Positions 8,508-18,116 are shown, counted from the stretch's first letter. The stretch is DNA of 64,000 nt from Pedobacter sp. MR2016-24 (GCF_026239655.1 NZ_JAPIVO010000005.1:434001-498000), one strand, 5' to 3'. Notes: generated by a model not told the origin, from the letters alone. A program made the numbers and translations.

Positions 8508-9881
8508 ATGGGCAAAATTGAGACTTCTGCAGCAAAAGATGCACAACTGGATTCTTCCCGTCAACTACTTGAATACCAACAGCGTATCACACATATACTG
8601 GAGAGTTTTACAGATGGTTTTTTCGAAGTAGATAAAAAGTGGATAGTAACCTACTGGAATAAAGAAGCAGAAAAATTACTCCATATGTCCAGAAATCAGG
8701 TGCTGGGCAAAAACTTATGGGAGGTATACCAGGAGGCAGTTCCCTTGAAATTTTACACAGAATATCATCGCGCGCTGGAAGAAAATATTTCTGTACGCTT
8801 CGAAGAATATTTTGAGCCACAGGATCTTTGGGTGGAAGTTTCAGCCTACCCCTCCGGCGCTGGTCTCTCAGTCTACTTCAAAGACATCACTGCCCGGGTA
8901 AAAACAAGAAATATACTAGAGCTCGAAAAGAAAAAGTACGAAGATCTGTTCAATTTCAGTCCTATTCCCCAATGGGTATATGACTTTGAAACACTCGCCT
9001 TTCTTCAGGTCAATGAGGCGGCGGTAAAACACTATGGTTATTCAAAAGCAGAATTTCTGAGTATGACCATAAAAGACATCCGCATGCTGGAAGATATCAT
9101 TGTACTGGATGGAATTATGGCCAGCAAGGTGAAGGTTGGACAATATAGCCAGAGTACAGTTAAACACCGCAAGAAAAACGGAGATATTATCATTGTGCTG
9201 GTAGAAGGTAATTCCGTTACTTTTGAAGGAAGAAATGCACGTCTGGTACTGGCTATTGACCATACCGAGAAAGTGAAAGCAGAACAGGATCTGCAAATGG
9301 TTTTAAACCGATATAATATTGTTTCCAAAGCAACCAGTGATGCCATCTGGGATTGGGATATCAAGGCAGGAACAGTGCAGTGGAACAAAGGAATCAAAGG
9401 TATTTTTGGGCACAGCGATGTAGGCTTTGATTTTAAATGGTGGGAAACTAATGTACATCCTGAAGACCTGATTCAGGTACAGGAACAGTTCAACCGCCTG
9501 ATACAAAATAAGCAGAACAACCAGGTGGTAGAATACAGGTTCAGATGTTCCGACGGAACTTATAAACATGTGCTCGACCGCTCTTTCATTATTTATGATG
9601 CAGGTGGAGAGGCTATCCGATCCATTGGTTCTATGCAGGATATCAGTGAAAGAATTGCTCATATCAATGCCATCGAAGCTCAAAATAAAAAACTGACTGA
9701 AATCACCTGGATGCAGTCACACAGTCTCCGGGCACCCCTGGCCAGAACACTTGGATTAACTGCCTTGATAGCTATGCCGGATAATACTATCGAGGAGCTA
9801 AAGGAGCTTTCCGGAATGATCAGTGATGCTGTCAATGAACTGGATATCGTAGTGAAAGATATCATCAAAAAAAGCAGTTAA
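8508..9881 (+). CDS. Triple-PAS sensor protein with truncated histidine-kinase DHp
   Basis: The 457-residue protein holds three PAS domains in series: about 25-135, ending in YFKDITARVK; about 140-255, ending in AIDHTEKVK; and about 260-385, ending in MQDISERIA with a PAC-like segment. A DHp-like pair with MQSHSLRAPLARTLGLTALI follows. As in the two preceding genes there is no catalytic ATPase domain and the end is a normal stop. No membrane segment is seen, so it senses an internal or diffusible cue. The 241-base gap before it suggests its own promoter. The 3' end overlaps the convergent HD gene by 17 bases. Confidence 0.88.
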   Translation: MGKIETSAAKDAQLDSSRQLLEYQQRITHILESFTDGFFEVDKKWIVTYWNKEAEKLLHMSRNQVLGKNLWEVYQEAVPLKFYTEYHRALEENISVRFEEYFEPQDLWVEVSAYPSGAGLSVYFKDITARVKTRNILELEKKKYEDLFNFSPIPQWVYDFETLAFLQVNEAAVKHYGYSKAEFLSMTIKDIRMLEDIIVLDGIMASKVKVGQYSQSTVKHRKKNGDIIIVLVEGNSVTFEGRNARLVLAIDHTEKVKAEQDLQMVLNRYNIVSKATSDAIWDWDIKAGTVQWNKGIKGIFGHSDVGFDFKWWETNVHPEDLIQVQEQFNRLIQNKQNNQVVEYRFRCSDGTYKHVLDRSFIIYDAGGEAIRSIGSMQDISERIAHINAIEAQNKKLTEITWMQSHSLRAPLARTLGLTALIAMPDNTIEELKELSGMISDAVNELDIVVKDIIKKSS

Positions 9882-10389
9882 TTGCATGCTGCCGCAGTTC
9901 GTCATTTCCTTTATCCAGCTCCGCTAACAGCAATAACTTTTTTTTCCTGTATTTGTGTGCATGTTTCTGATCATACGTTAAAACCCAATTCAGGTTATAG
10001 ATCAGGTCTGCATATTTAACCGTTTGCGCAGCTGCGCTCATCGTGATCAAACGTGCAGCTTCCCCTTTTTTACGTTCCGCTTTGCTGAGCTCCGGATAGT
10101 TATCAGCAGTAAAAACATCAGTCAGTTCCACCACACAGCTGGTAATGAAGTCCGCATCCCCATTGGGATAGCCAAAACTGAGCAGCGCTGCCTTCAACTC
10201 TTCCTGCGTGGTGCCTGTATCTTCCAGTAAGTCATGGCAGAGACCAATTTCATAACCCAGTGTCAGCGCCGGCGCTGCCATTTCGGCCACAGCTGTCAAA
10301 TGATTAAAATAAGGTTCTTTAGTGCGTCTGATCAACTGAGCACCATGCCTTGTCTTTACCCATTCTGTTAATTGTTGTCTGTCCCCCAT
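9865..10389 (-). CDS. HD-domain phosphohydrolase, SpoT/MESH1-like
   Basis: The 174-residue protein is a single HD domain. The metal-binding set is visible as His in YFNHLTAV, the HD pair in GLCHDLLEDTGTT and the late Asp in KYADLIYN. The EDTGTT segment after HD is typical of the (p)ppGpp hydrolase group, so hydrolysis of ppGpp or a similar nucleotide is a reasonable inference, not a demonstrated function. No synthetase domain is present. It is 33 bases downstream of the small HTH gene on the same strand and overlaps the end of the convergent triple-PAS gene. Confidence 0.82.
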   Translation of the reverse strand: MGDRQQLTEWVKTRHGAQLIRRTKEPYFNHLTAVAEMAAPALTLGYEIGLCHDLLEDTGTTQEELKAALLSFGYPNGDADFITSCVVELTDVFTADNYPELSKAERKKGEAARLITMSAAAQTVKYADLIYNLNWVLTYDQKHAHKYRKKKLLLLAELDKGNDELRQHAINCFF

Positions 10390-10422
10390 TAATGATTTGT
10401 TATCAATCAGGCAGCTGTTACG

Positions 10423-10887
10423 CTACTTACTTTGCATATAAAAATAAAACATTGCCTTTACGATCTGGCTCATGCCCCTTTTTCCGGCAATCCAATCGGC
10501 AACACTCGCCCGGTCAACACCAGTTTCGAAAGCGATCTGTTTAATCCTCACCCCCTTCTCCAGCATTTTTTTATCTAACCAGGCCGGATTTACCACCGAA
10601 GTTGGCGATGCCAGGTAAGGTGAAAGATTCACCTGCAGCGTATAACCTGGTAACCATTTATCAAATACTTCATGTGTTTTTTTCAGCAGGGATGCTTCTG
10701 TTGCATATTTGCCCGAACGTGTTTCCGATTGTGCCGATTCCAGATGAACGATATTGCCCTCCACTTTTAAAATAGAAAACTCTATGTTCGACTGCGATTT
10801 ATGAATGCCTGCAGCTGTTTCCAGTTGTTCCAGCTGTTCTGCGTTTGAATTCGTTTTTAATTGATCAATGCCTATAATAATGCTCAT
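10423..10887 (-). CDS. Small protein with C-terminal helix-turn-helix
   Basis: The frame is open from 10938, but the ATG at 10887 (MSIIIGIDQ) is the more natural start, giving about 154 residues. The last 45 residues fit an XRE-like helix-turn-helix: IKQIAFETGVDRASVADWIAGKRG reads as the two DNA-binding helices. The N-terminal 100 residues are not recognised. It is probably a transcriptional regulator, perhaps of its own operon with the HD phosphohydrolase just downstream. Function beyond DNA binding is unknown. Confidence 0.66.
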   Translation of the reverse strand: MSIIIGIDQLKTNSNAEQLEQLETAAGIHKSQSNIEFSILKVEGNIVHLESAQSETRSGKYATEASLLKKTHEVFDKWLPGYTLQVNLSPYLASPTSVVNPAWLDKKMLEKGVRIKQIAFETGVDRASVADWIAGKRGMSQIVKAMFYFYMQSK

Positions 10888-11011
10888 GGAGTGAATTTTG
10901 ATTTTAATAAGAGAGTTTAAACATAACGTTGCCGGCACGTCTTTGTTTTTAAACTCATTTATCCGGCTATCCTGATGATCAAAATAATTACAATTAAGGC
11001 ATCAACAGAAA

Positions 11012-11045
11012 GGGGCCGCATCCACAGGATACGGCCCCTTTTTTT
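11012..11045. terminator. GC-rich hairpin with T tract downstream of the TonB receptor
   Basis: GGGGCCG at 11012-11018 pairs with CGGCCCC at 11032-11038, and ATCC pairs with GGAT inside, giving an 11-bp stem with one C/A mismatch and a 3-base loop. Seven T follow on the + strand and a short T run follows on the - strand. It lies 30 bases past the stop of the leftward receptor gene and most likely ends that transcript, although the longer T run is on the other strand. Confidence 0.78.
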
Positions 11046-11075
11046 CGTGGAACGGGTTGTGGCAATATGATTTAA

Positions 11076-13499
11076 CTAAAAATGATAGCCAACCATTAAC
11101 GAACCTGTACGCGGTCTCATTGGCTCCAGCGTAGTCCATCCTTTATAATATGCTTTGTTAGTTAAATTATCCAGTTTAACTCCACAGGTAAATGACCCTG
11201 TGGCATACGAAACTGACGCATTCAATACCGTGTAGGAAGGAAGTGCAAATACACCACTGGTATTGGTGTTAACGATCAGGTTTTCACCGGCATAGTTACC
11301 ACCGAAACCAAAACCTAAACCTTTCGCAGATCCTGATAAGATTTTGTAGCTCAACCAGGCGTTGATCAAATCTTCCGGACCAGCGCCATTAGGTCTTCTT
11401 CCCTCAGCGTCACTACCTGTATTGGTCAGCTTACTTTTGTTTTTGCTATATCCGGCAATGATGTTGAAACCAGGAAAAGGATTAGCATTAATTTCGGCTT
11501 CAAAGCCTTTGCTGTAACGATCACCTCCCTGTGTGTAAACGTTGATATCAGGAGTTAAGATAATATTTGAAACTTTAATATCATAGTAGCTCAATGAACC
11601 CGTTAATTTACCATCAAAAAGGTCGGCCTTAATTCCCCCTTCCAGCTGATTTGCCTGTTCCGGTTCAAAGGTAATTACTGAAGGTACGTTGTTGGTCACG
11701 ATTGTTACCGGCGCCTGGTTAGTGAAACCATTCATATAGTTACCAAATACAGATAATTTATCCTGCAGCACCTGGTAAACCAATCCGAATTTAGGTGATA
11801 AAGCAGTTTGTCCGAATTTGTTTTCCGGCAAGGTGCTTAACCCACCGTTCTGGAAACGGTCAATACGCAAACTCGCCATACCAGAAAATCTCGGTGTAAA
11901 ATTGATTACGTCAGAGATGTAAGCGCTATAAGTTTCCTGCGTTGTCTTCGAAGGATTATAACTGGCACCCTGATCAGCAATCGCTTTTTGTGCAGCTTCA
12001 CGCGTTAAGATCCCTGTATCATTACCTTTAACAACAACTCCACCCAATGCGGCATAGTTAGAACTGTTATCAATATAAGTTCTGTTCAGGTAGTCTAATC
12101 CTACCACAATACGGTTGCGCATACCTCCCAGGTTAAAGTCGCCCATAAAGTTCTGCTGAATATCTGTCGATTCTGTAGTAGAATTCATATCCGTGATATT
12201 TCTACCAAAAATACCATTTCCGGAAACCGCTACATTTGGCGTAACCGTAGTATCAATTAATGTACCCTCGTAAAGATACGAGTACAAACCAACAGACTTC
12301 GCACTACCTCTGGAAATTAATGTTTGAGAATTCCACTGCTCCGACATTTTATAATTCATCTGCCCCTGTACCGTGTTAACAGGATTCTTAACTGACAGTG
12401 AATTACTGGTATATGACTTCTTAGGATCATATCCTAAACCTTCCAGTGTTGTTTCTTTTAAAGGTGCATTCCTGCTGAAAAATAACATTGTAGGATTTGT
12501 TCCTTCTGAACTCAAAAACTGTGCATTCAATAAGAATGAAATCCTGTCATTTAGTTTATAAGAAAGTGAAGGTGCGATAAATCTTGTTTTTTTGAAACCC
12601 GCATCCTGAAAGCTATTCTCATCATGATACGCCGCATTTACCCGGAATAAAACCCGGTGAGCCGAATCTAATGGGGTGTTCACATCTGCGGTAATCCTGT
12701 TTAATCCGTAACTTCCGCCGGTATAGGTTACGTCAGTTGCTACCGCGTCAAAAGGCTGCTTGGTTACAGTATTGATCAATCCGCCGTAAGAAGTAAGGCT
12801 GCTGCCGAACAATGTCCCTGACGGACCTTTAATCACTTCAATTCTCTCTACGTTAGATACGTCAAGTGATCCGTTTGTTAAACCTGGTAAGCCGTTTACC
12901 AGGGTGGGCTGTACAGCAAATCCTCTTAAAGAGAAATATCCTGCTCCATCAGTACCGCGACCAGTAGATGACCATAATTTATCTACACCCGGTGCATTCT
13001 TCAGTGCATCATCATAGTTGGTAATCACCTGGTCTGTCAGTAATTCTTTAGAAATTACAGAATAAACCTGCGGGTTCTCCAGATTTTTCAATGGCATTTT
13101 TGATACAAATTCACTCTCTTTTACAGCGAACTTGTTTTTCTTTCCACCGCTAACTGTTACCTCTTTCAGCTGTTGATTAGATGCCTGGAGCGTAATTTCC
13201 ACCTGAACAGTTTGTCCTGCAGTCACTGTAACTTCTTTCGAAACCGGCTTCAGGCCAACTAGTTTTGCCGTAAGCGTGTAGTTTCCAGCAGGAACATTTT
13301 TAAGTGTGTACACTCCATTTCTGTCTGATGTACCATTTGCCACACCTGCAATGGCTAGCTCAACTGATTCAGCAACCACACCATCCGATGTTCTTACGGT
13401 TCCTTTAATTGTTCCTGTCCCGGACTGACCGAATGATACCGACGTTGTCAGTATCGCCATTACTACAGTCGCCAAGATCTTAAAGTACATTTTTGTCAT
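11076..13499 (-). CDS. TonB-dependent siderophore-type outer-membrane receptor
   Basis: This 807-residue receptor has a signal peptide (cleavage near VSFGQS), a CarboxypepD_reg-like beta-sandwich at about 25-110, a plug domain at about 130-250 (NAPGVDKLWSSTGRGTDG, then NVERIEVIKGPSGTLFGSS) and a 22-strand-type barrel ending in GYHF. The plug phrase IEVIKGPSG with a following LINTVTKQP is typical of the ferric-siderophore receptor subfamily. It would take up an iron chelate using TonB energy. No siderophore synthesis or ABC import genes are in the window, so it probably uses a foreign siderophore. A candidate promoter precedes it and a hairpin terminator follows. Confidence 0.93.
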   Translation of the reverse strand: MTKMYFKILATVVMAILTTSVSFGQSGTGTIKGTVRTSDGVVAESVELAIAGVANGTSDRNGVYTLKNVPAGNYTLTAKLVGLKPVSKEVTVTAGQTVQVEITLQASNQQLKEVTVSGGKKNKFAVKESEFVSKMPLKNLENPQVYSVISKELLTDQVITNYDDALKNAPGVDKLWSSTGRGTDGAGYFSLRGFAVQPTLVNGLPGLTNGSLDVSNVERIEVIKGPSGTLFGSSLTSYGGLINTVTKQPFDAVATDVTYTGGSYGLNRITADVNTPLDSAHRVLFRVNAAYHDENSFQDAGFKKTRFIAPSLSYKLNDRISFLLNAQFLSSEGTNPTMLFFSRNAPLKETTLEGLGYDPKKSYTSNSLSVKNPVNTVQGQMNYKMSEQWNSQTLISRGSAKSVGLYSYLYEGTLIDTTVTPNVAVSGNGIFGRNITDMNSTTESTDIQQNFMGDFNLGGMRNRIVVGLDYLNRTYIDNSSNYAALGGVVVKGNDTGILTREAAQKAIADQGASYNPSKTTQETYSAYISDVINFTPRFSGMASLRIDRFQNGGLSTLPENKFGQTALSPKFGLVYQVLQDKLSVFGNYMNGFTNQAPVTIVTNNVPSVITFEPEQANQLEGGIKADLFDGKLTGSLSYYDIKVSNIILTPDINVYTQGGDRYSKGFEAEINANPFPGFNIIAGYSKNKSKLTNTGSDAEGRRPNGAGPEDLINAWLSYKILSGSAKGLGFGFGGNYAGENLIVNTNTSGVFALPSYTVLNASVSYATGSFTCGVKLDNLTNKAYYKGWTTLEPMRPRTGSLMVGYHF

Positions 13500-13535
13500 A
13501 TTGTTTTATCTGCTATTTAGAATGATTTTAAACCG

Positions 13536-13543
13536 CAAACATA
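13536..13543 (-). promoter_or_regulatory. Candidate -7 element of the TonB receptor promoter
   Basis: On the - strand this reads TATGTTTG, matching the Bacteroidota -7 consensus TAnnTTTG, about 36 bases before the ATG at 13499. A clear -33 TTTG at the right spacing was not found. I saw no convincing Fur-box palindrome, although iron control would be expected for this receptor family. Confidence 0.45.
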
Positions 13544-13604
13544 CAAAAGTTCCCCCTATGTAACGAAGTTGTTAAGACTAATTTTAAATAAGACAAAATG
13601 ATGA

Positions 13605-13823
13605 CAAAAGTACCTGACCGATGCATCTACCGGTGGATTCTCAAAGACAACTTATCTGGAAGCCATGAGGGGATCTGGTACGGCAAACAAAGTTCTTTTT
13701 TTATCGAATGTGGAATTTCTGAGCCTGATTGGAGCTGATGATAAAATTGAGGCCTTCAAAAAAATCATAGATGAACAGATGAAGAAACAATTAGCTGTTC
13801 AATTGCCTAACCAGACCGGTTGA
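13605..13823 (+). pseudogene. Short coding-like remnant, unrecognised protein C-terminus
   Basis: Between the TonB receptor and the DUF6892-like gene an open frame with protein-like composition runs from just after a stop at 13602 to TGA at 13823. It contains TTYLEAMRGSGTANKVLFLS and ends KKQLAVQLPNQTG. The only ATG is internal, at 13665, which leaves about 52 residues. The alternation of helix-forming segments looks like the tail of a larger protein that lost its 5' part, but I cannot name the family. It could also be a real small gene. The surrounding 345-base gap otherwise shows only the receptor promoter. Confidence 0.35.
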
Positions 13824-13845
13824 GCAGCCAATCTTCATACACTAT

Positions 13846-14271
13846 TTATAATTGCTGTGCGGTTATTCCTTTTGATTTGAGCGCTGCATAAACTTCAGGT
13901 TCTGAATTGAACAAGGTCATCTTTTTCAGATTAGGGAAATGATCAACGTCTGCAAAAGATGTGATGTCATATATATCGTCTTCACCATCCCAAAGAGGAA
14001 CAATCTGCAAGTAAACTTCATTCCCCCCATCCTGGTAAAGTTCAGTTACTTCTGGTGCAAGGGACTGATCTATTTTGATTTCTTTAAAATAAGCGATTAC
14101 TTCCGGGATAGGGTCATATCCTTCTTCTTCAATGTCAATCTTACGTTTATCATATTGCTTCACAAATTTATATACATCAAATTCAGGCTGTATAAGCTTT
14201 TTTCTATACATCAGCTCTTCAATGATTAACAGTTTAAAGTTAAAGTCCTTAAAATTGATTGCCTGAGTCAT
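13846..14271 (-). CDS. DUF6892-like hypothetical protein
   Basis: The 141-residue acidic soluble protein begins INFKDFNFKLLIIEELMYRKKLI, which I associate with DUF6892, though this is from memory. The C-terminal part, with ITSFADVDHFPNLKKMTLFN, has the rhythm of a leucine-rich-like repeat. No signal peptide or membrane segment is present. Small acidic proteins of this kind are often found near toxin or immunity genes, but no toxin is next to it here. Function is unknown. Confidence 0.72.
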   Translation of the reverse strand: MTQAINFKDFNFKLLIIEELMYRKKLIQPEFDVYKFVKQYDKRKIDIEEEGYDPIPEVIAYFKEIKIDQSLAPEVTELYQDGGNEVYLQIVPLWDGEDDIYDITSFADVDHFPNLKKMTLFNSEPEVYAALKSKGITAQQL

Positions 14272-14530
14272 AGTTGCTTTATATTTTTTTTAGATAAAAA
14301 TGCCTTGAGACCAGTTCAGAAATGTAATGGAATCTCGTTCCTCTGATCATGTATCATTATGAACATAAGCGGCTTAATAATGTTTCGCTTAAATGGTAAA
14401 ATCTCCATTGATGCATGTGCTGGAAAAATGCCAAATTAAATAATTCTAAAATTTCAAAAATTTTAGTTAATTGCGCTGATTATTCAACAATAAACGGCTA
14501 TTCGCTTCTTTTGGATAAAAAAAAAGCATT

Positions 14531-14983
14531 ATGATCATTTCTGAAAAGAACCATACCTATCACCATCAAATCAATCCGGATTTATCAAACGTAGACTGGC
14601 AACATATACTTCACTTATTCCAAAAAATAAACTGGAAACATAGAATAGCGGAAGAAATCGAGAAAGCTTTCCGGTTAAGCACCACAACTATCTTTATATA
14701 TGATGAAGAGGTAATTATTGCTTTCGGCCGGGTCATCGGAGATGGCCGGTATTACGCAATGCTGGCTGACATTGTAGTAGACCCGGATTATCAGGGCCAG
14801 GGACTGGGGAAATACCTGGTTAAGACTCTAAACGATCAGCTGGTCAATTATCACTTCGTTAATTTAAGTGCAGCACCCGGAGCCGATGATTTCTACAAAA
14901 GTATGGGCTGGAAAAAGCAGACCACAGCATTTATATGGCCTCAGGGCCCAAAACAATTGAGACAACATTGCGAAGAAGATTGA
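14531..14983 (+). CDS. GNAT family N-acetyltransferase
   Basis: The 150-residue protein is a GNAT acyltransferase. The acetyl-CoA motif A is visible as ADIVVDPDYQGQGLGKYLVK (about 85-104), with the Q-x-x-G-x-G pyrophosphate loop intact, and motif B appears as FYKSMGWKKQ. It transfers an acetyl group from acetyl-CoA to an amine; the substrate cannot be told from sequence. It is monocistronic, 154 bases before the SusC gene, and probably unrelated to it. Confidence 0.9.
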   Translation: MIISEKNHTYHHQINPDLSNVDWQHILHLFQKINWKHRIAEEIEKAFRLSTTTIFIYDEEVIIAFGRVIGDGRYYAMLADIVVDPDYQGQGLGKYLVKTLNDQLVNYHFVNLSAAPGADDFYKSMGWKKQTTAFIWPQGPKQLRQHCEED

Positions 14984-15073
14984 TATCTATTTTCCTTAAC
15001 TACACCAATCCTTAACCAGCTAAAAAATTGCCGATATAAGGTAAAATCCGAATAAAACATTGTGTTAGGCACT

Positions 15074-15111
15074 GGTAACTTTAAAAATCCTTCCGCCCGG
15101 AAGTAGTTACC
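15074..15111 (+). promoter_or_regulatory. Nested hairpin in the SusC leader
   Basis: An outer inverted repeat, GGTAACT (15074-15080) with AGTTACC (15105-15111), encloses an inner perfect one, CTTCC (15090-15094) with GGAAG (15099-15103). The element ends 26 bases before the SusC start codon, so it should be in the 5' leader or overlap the promoter. Control of SusC/SusD expression through this element is an inference. Confidence 0.45.
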
Positions 15112-15137
15112 AAATATTCAACCTAACCAACAATGAT

Positions 15138-18116
15138 ATGAATTTTACCAAAAAACCCATTCATCACACCATCAGAAGGTATCTTGCCCTGCTGATGCTC
15201 TGTTTAATTTATCAGGTTACTGCTGCCCAGAACAACCTGAACATCAAAGGAAAGATCAGCGATGCGAACGACAATATGCCGCTGATTGGCGTTTCAGTCA
15301 AAGAAAAAGGAACCAGCAATGCCACTATAACTGATAATAACGGAAATTTTAGCCTGAAGATTAATTCCGCGAACGCCGTAATCGTATTGAGCTATATTGG
15401 CTACACGGCCCAGGAAGTATCCGTTAATGGTCGCCAGCAAATCAATATCCCGCTCCAGGCAGAATCCAAGGGACTGAATGAAATTGTAGTCGTGGGTTAC
15501 GGCACGCAGAAAAGAGGAGAAGTCACCAGCTCCATTGCTACGGTCAAAGCCAAAGACTTCACCAAAGGTGCAGTAAGAGATGCGGGCCAGCTGATCCAGG
15601 GAAAAGTGGCGGGATTACGGATTACCACTCCCTCAGGAGATCCAACAGGGGGCACGCAAATCAATCTCCGCGGACTGAATTCGCTGAACGGAACATCAGA
15701 ACCGCTGGTTCTGATTGATGGTATTCCGGGTTCGCTGAATACGGTTGCCCCCGAAGATATTGAATCCATGGATGTACTGAAAGACGGATCGGCCGCAGCG
15801 ATTTATGGCACAAGGGCCACTGGCGGGGTGATCCTGATCACCACCAGGAAAAACACTACAGGATCAAAAGCTACTATTGAGTACACCAATTATGTAAACA
15901 TCCAGAAGATCGTCAATAAACCTGAACTGTTAACAGCAACGGATTACCGTCGGCTCATCAGTGAAGGCGTAAAATACCAGGATTTGGGTGGCGATACCAA
16001 CTGGCTGGATCAGATCCTGCAAAACCCGGTTAGTCAGAACCATAACCTGAGCCTTTTTGGGGGTAATGCAACCACTAACTTCAGCGGATCTGTCAATTAC
16101 AGAGATTGGGAAGGCATCTTTTTACGGACCGGACAAAAACGTTTAACTGTGCGCGCTGCCCTCAACCACTCCATGTTTGATGATAAACTGAAATCCAGCA
16201 TCACCATCATCAACCGCAGTATTACCTCTTCCCAGGGTGGCGCAGATGGTTATGCATATCGTCAGGCAATTATCCGGAATCCGACAGACAATATTTATAA
16301 TCAGGCGGGGAAATGGCAGGAGCGCGACGTCTATTTCTATGATAACCCGCTGTCCAGGATCAATGAAGCCACTAATGATGCCAGACTCAGGGAAACCCGG
16401 GTGAACGGAAGTCTCGATTACCGTCCTGTCAAAGATCTGAGTATTAAATTACTGGCTTCCAATATTCAAACCAATAACCTCTATGGAAGCAGTACTACAT
16501 TCAATCACGTCAATACTACCAAATCCCAACTCAATGGCACAGCGGAGCGTAAAACCGAAGCAAATACAGAAAATTTGGTCGAATTTACCACTAACTACAG
16601 TAAAAGTATAGGCGACCATAATTTCAGTATCCTTGGCGGATACAGCTGGCAAGATGCAGTTTATGAAGAGTTCAAAGCCAACAATTTCAATTTCCCAACG
16701 GATGCTTACAGCTATAACAACCTGGAAACCGGCGCTGCACTGAAAGAAGGGAGAGCAGAAATGACCAGCTATAAAAGCAAATGGCAGCTGGCAGGTTTTT
16801 TCGGCCGGTTAACCTATAACTGGAAGGAGAAATACATGCTCATGGCGAGTTTAAGGAGAGAAGGTTCTTCAAAATTCGGCGCCAATTATCACTGGGGTTC
16901 CTTCCCTGCCGTATCTGCAGGATGGCGAGTGAGCAAAGAAAACTTCATGCAGCACATTCCTTCCATTTCTGACCTCAAAATCAGAGCAGGATTTGGGGTA
17001 ACAGGAACAATTGCCAGTGATCCCTACAATTCTCAAACTAGCTATAAATATGACTATGCGGAAGGCGCTTTTATTGATGGAAAGTGGGTGCCAGGATTTG
17101 TGCCACAAAGAAACTTTAACCCCGATCTTCGATGGGAGCGAAAAACGGAATACAATGCAGGGATAGATTTTGGTTTATTTAAAAACAGGGTTACGGGTTC
17201 ACTGGATTATTATACCAGAACGGTGAACGACCTGCTTTATACCTTTGGGGTTCCTACTCCGCCTTACCTTACCCCAAGCATGCTGCTGAATGCCGGAACA
17301 ATGAAAAACTCAGGTTTCGAAGCATTGGTAAACATTAAAGCTGTTAACAGCAACACCTTCCAATGGAACACGGGGCTGACCTACTCAACAAATAAAAACA
17401 AACTGGTTGATCTGTCGAATGATAAATTTGATGTAACGGTCGACTTTATCAACGCAGGTTATACGGGAGAACCGATCCAGACTTACACACACAGGGTTCA
17501 GGTAGGTGGTCCGATAGGCCAGTTTTATGTACTCAAAACTGTAGGTGTAGATGATAACGGGAAATGGCTGGTAGAAAACAAAGATGGCCAGGTGATTCCT
17601 ATTTCAGACGCAACGGATAATGACCGTCAGTATTATGGTAACGGTATTCCGAAACACCTTGTAGGATGGAACAACAGTTTCAAAATCAAAAATTTCGACT
17701 TTGAAATGAATTTCAGGGGAGCTTTCGGCCATAAAGTCCTCAACATGCAGCGCATGTATTACGAAAATCCGGTCAACAAAGCGTATAACGCACTCAAAAC
17801 AGCATATGAACCCAAATATGGCAAAACGCTGAATAACGACCTGGTTTATGTGAGTGAGTATATAGAAAAGGCAGACTACGTAAAAATAGACAACGTTACC
17901 CTGGGTTATACTTTTTCCAAAAACCTGATCAAGGGTATGAGTAACCTGCGTGTATATGTTTCCGGACTTAACCTGTATACCATTACCAAATACAAAGGAC
18001 TGGATCCCGAAGCCGTAAGTTATACCGGCGACTTCAGTTTTGCACCGGGTATCGAAAACAGGGACACCTATCCTACTACCAGAACTTTCACGGCAGGCCT
18101 TAACGCCTCATTTTAA
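15138..18116 (+). CDS. SusC/RagA family TonB-linked outer-membrane protein
   Basis: This 992-residue SusC-type receptor has a signal peptide (near YQVTAAQ), a CarboxypepD_reg-like domain (about 35-115), a TonB-box region followed by EIVVVGYGTQKRGEVTSS, a plug containing LVLIDGIPGS and DGSAAAIYGTRATGGVILIT, and a large barrel ending in GLNASF. It imports a nutrient, generally a glycan or peptide, together with the SusD lipoprotein coded 18 bases downstream. No glycoside hydrolase, peptidase, anti-sigma or hybrid regulator is adjacent, so the substrate cannot be guessed. Length is normal for the family. Confidence 0.96.
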   Translation: MNFTKKPIHHTIRRYLALLMLCLIYQVTAAQNNLNIKGKISDANDNMPLIGVSVKEKGTSNATITDNNGNFSLKINSANAVIVLSYIGYTAQEVSVNGRQQINIPLQAESKGLNEIVVVGYGTQKRGEVTSSIATVKAKDFTKGAVRDAGQLIQGKVAGLRITTPSGDPTGGTQINLRGLNSLNGTSEPLVLIDGIPGSLNTVAPEDIESMDVLKDGSAAAIYGTRATGGVILITTRKNTTGSKATIEYTNYVNIQKIVNKPELLTATDYRRLISEGVKYQDLGGDTNWLDQILQNPVSQNHNLSLFGGNATTNFSGSVNYRDWEGIFLRTGQKRLTVRAALNHSMFDDKLKSSITIINRSITSSQGGADGYAYRQAIIRNPTDNIYNQAGKWQERDVYFYDNPLSRINEATNDARLRETRVNGSLDYRPVKDLSIKLLASNIQTNNLYGSSTTFNHVNTTKSQLNGTAERKTEANTENLVEFTTNYSKSIGDHNFSILGGYSWQDAVYEEFKANNFNFPTDAYSYNNLETGAALKEGRAEMTSYKSKWQLAGFFGRLTYNWKEKYMLMASLRREGSSKFGANYHWGSFPAVSAGWRVSKENFMQHIPSISDLKIRAGFGVTGTIASDPYNSQTSYKYDYAEGAFIDGKWVPGFVPQRNFNPDLRWERKTEYNAGIDFGLFKNRVTGSLDYYTRTVNDLLYTFGVPTPPYLTPSMLLNAGTMKNSGFEALVNIKAVNSNTFQWNTGLTYSTNKNKLVDLSNDKFDVTVDFINAGYTGEPIQTYTHRVQVGGPIGQFYVLKTVGVDDNGKWLVENKDGQVIPISDATDNDRQYYGNGIPKHLVGWNNSFKIKNFDFEMNFRGAFGHKVLNMQRMYYENPVNKAYNALKTAYEPKYGKTLNNDLVYVSEYIEKADYVKIDNVTLGYTFSKNLIKGMSNLRVYVSGLNLYTITKYKGLDPEAVSYTGDFSFAPGIENRDTYPTTRTFTAGLNASF

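Noticed and set aside
11012..11045. Possible operator or attenuator for the TonB receptor
   Set aside because: It lies after the receptor's stop codon and has terminator shape, so a terminator is the simpler explanation.
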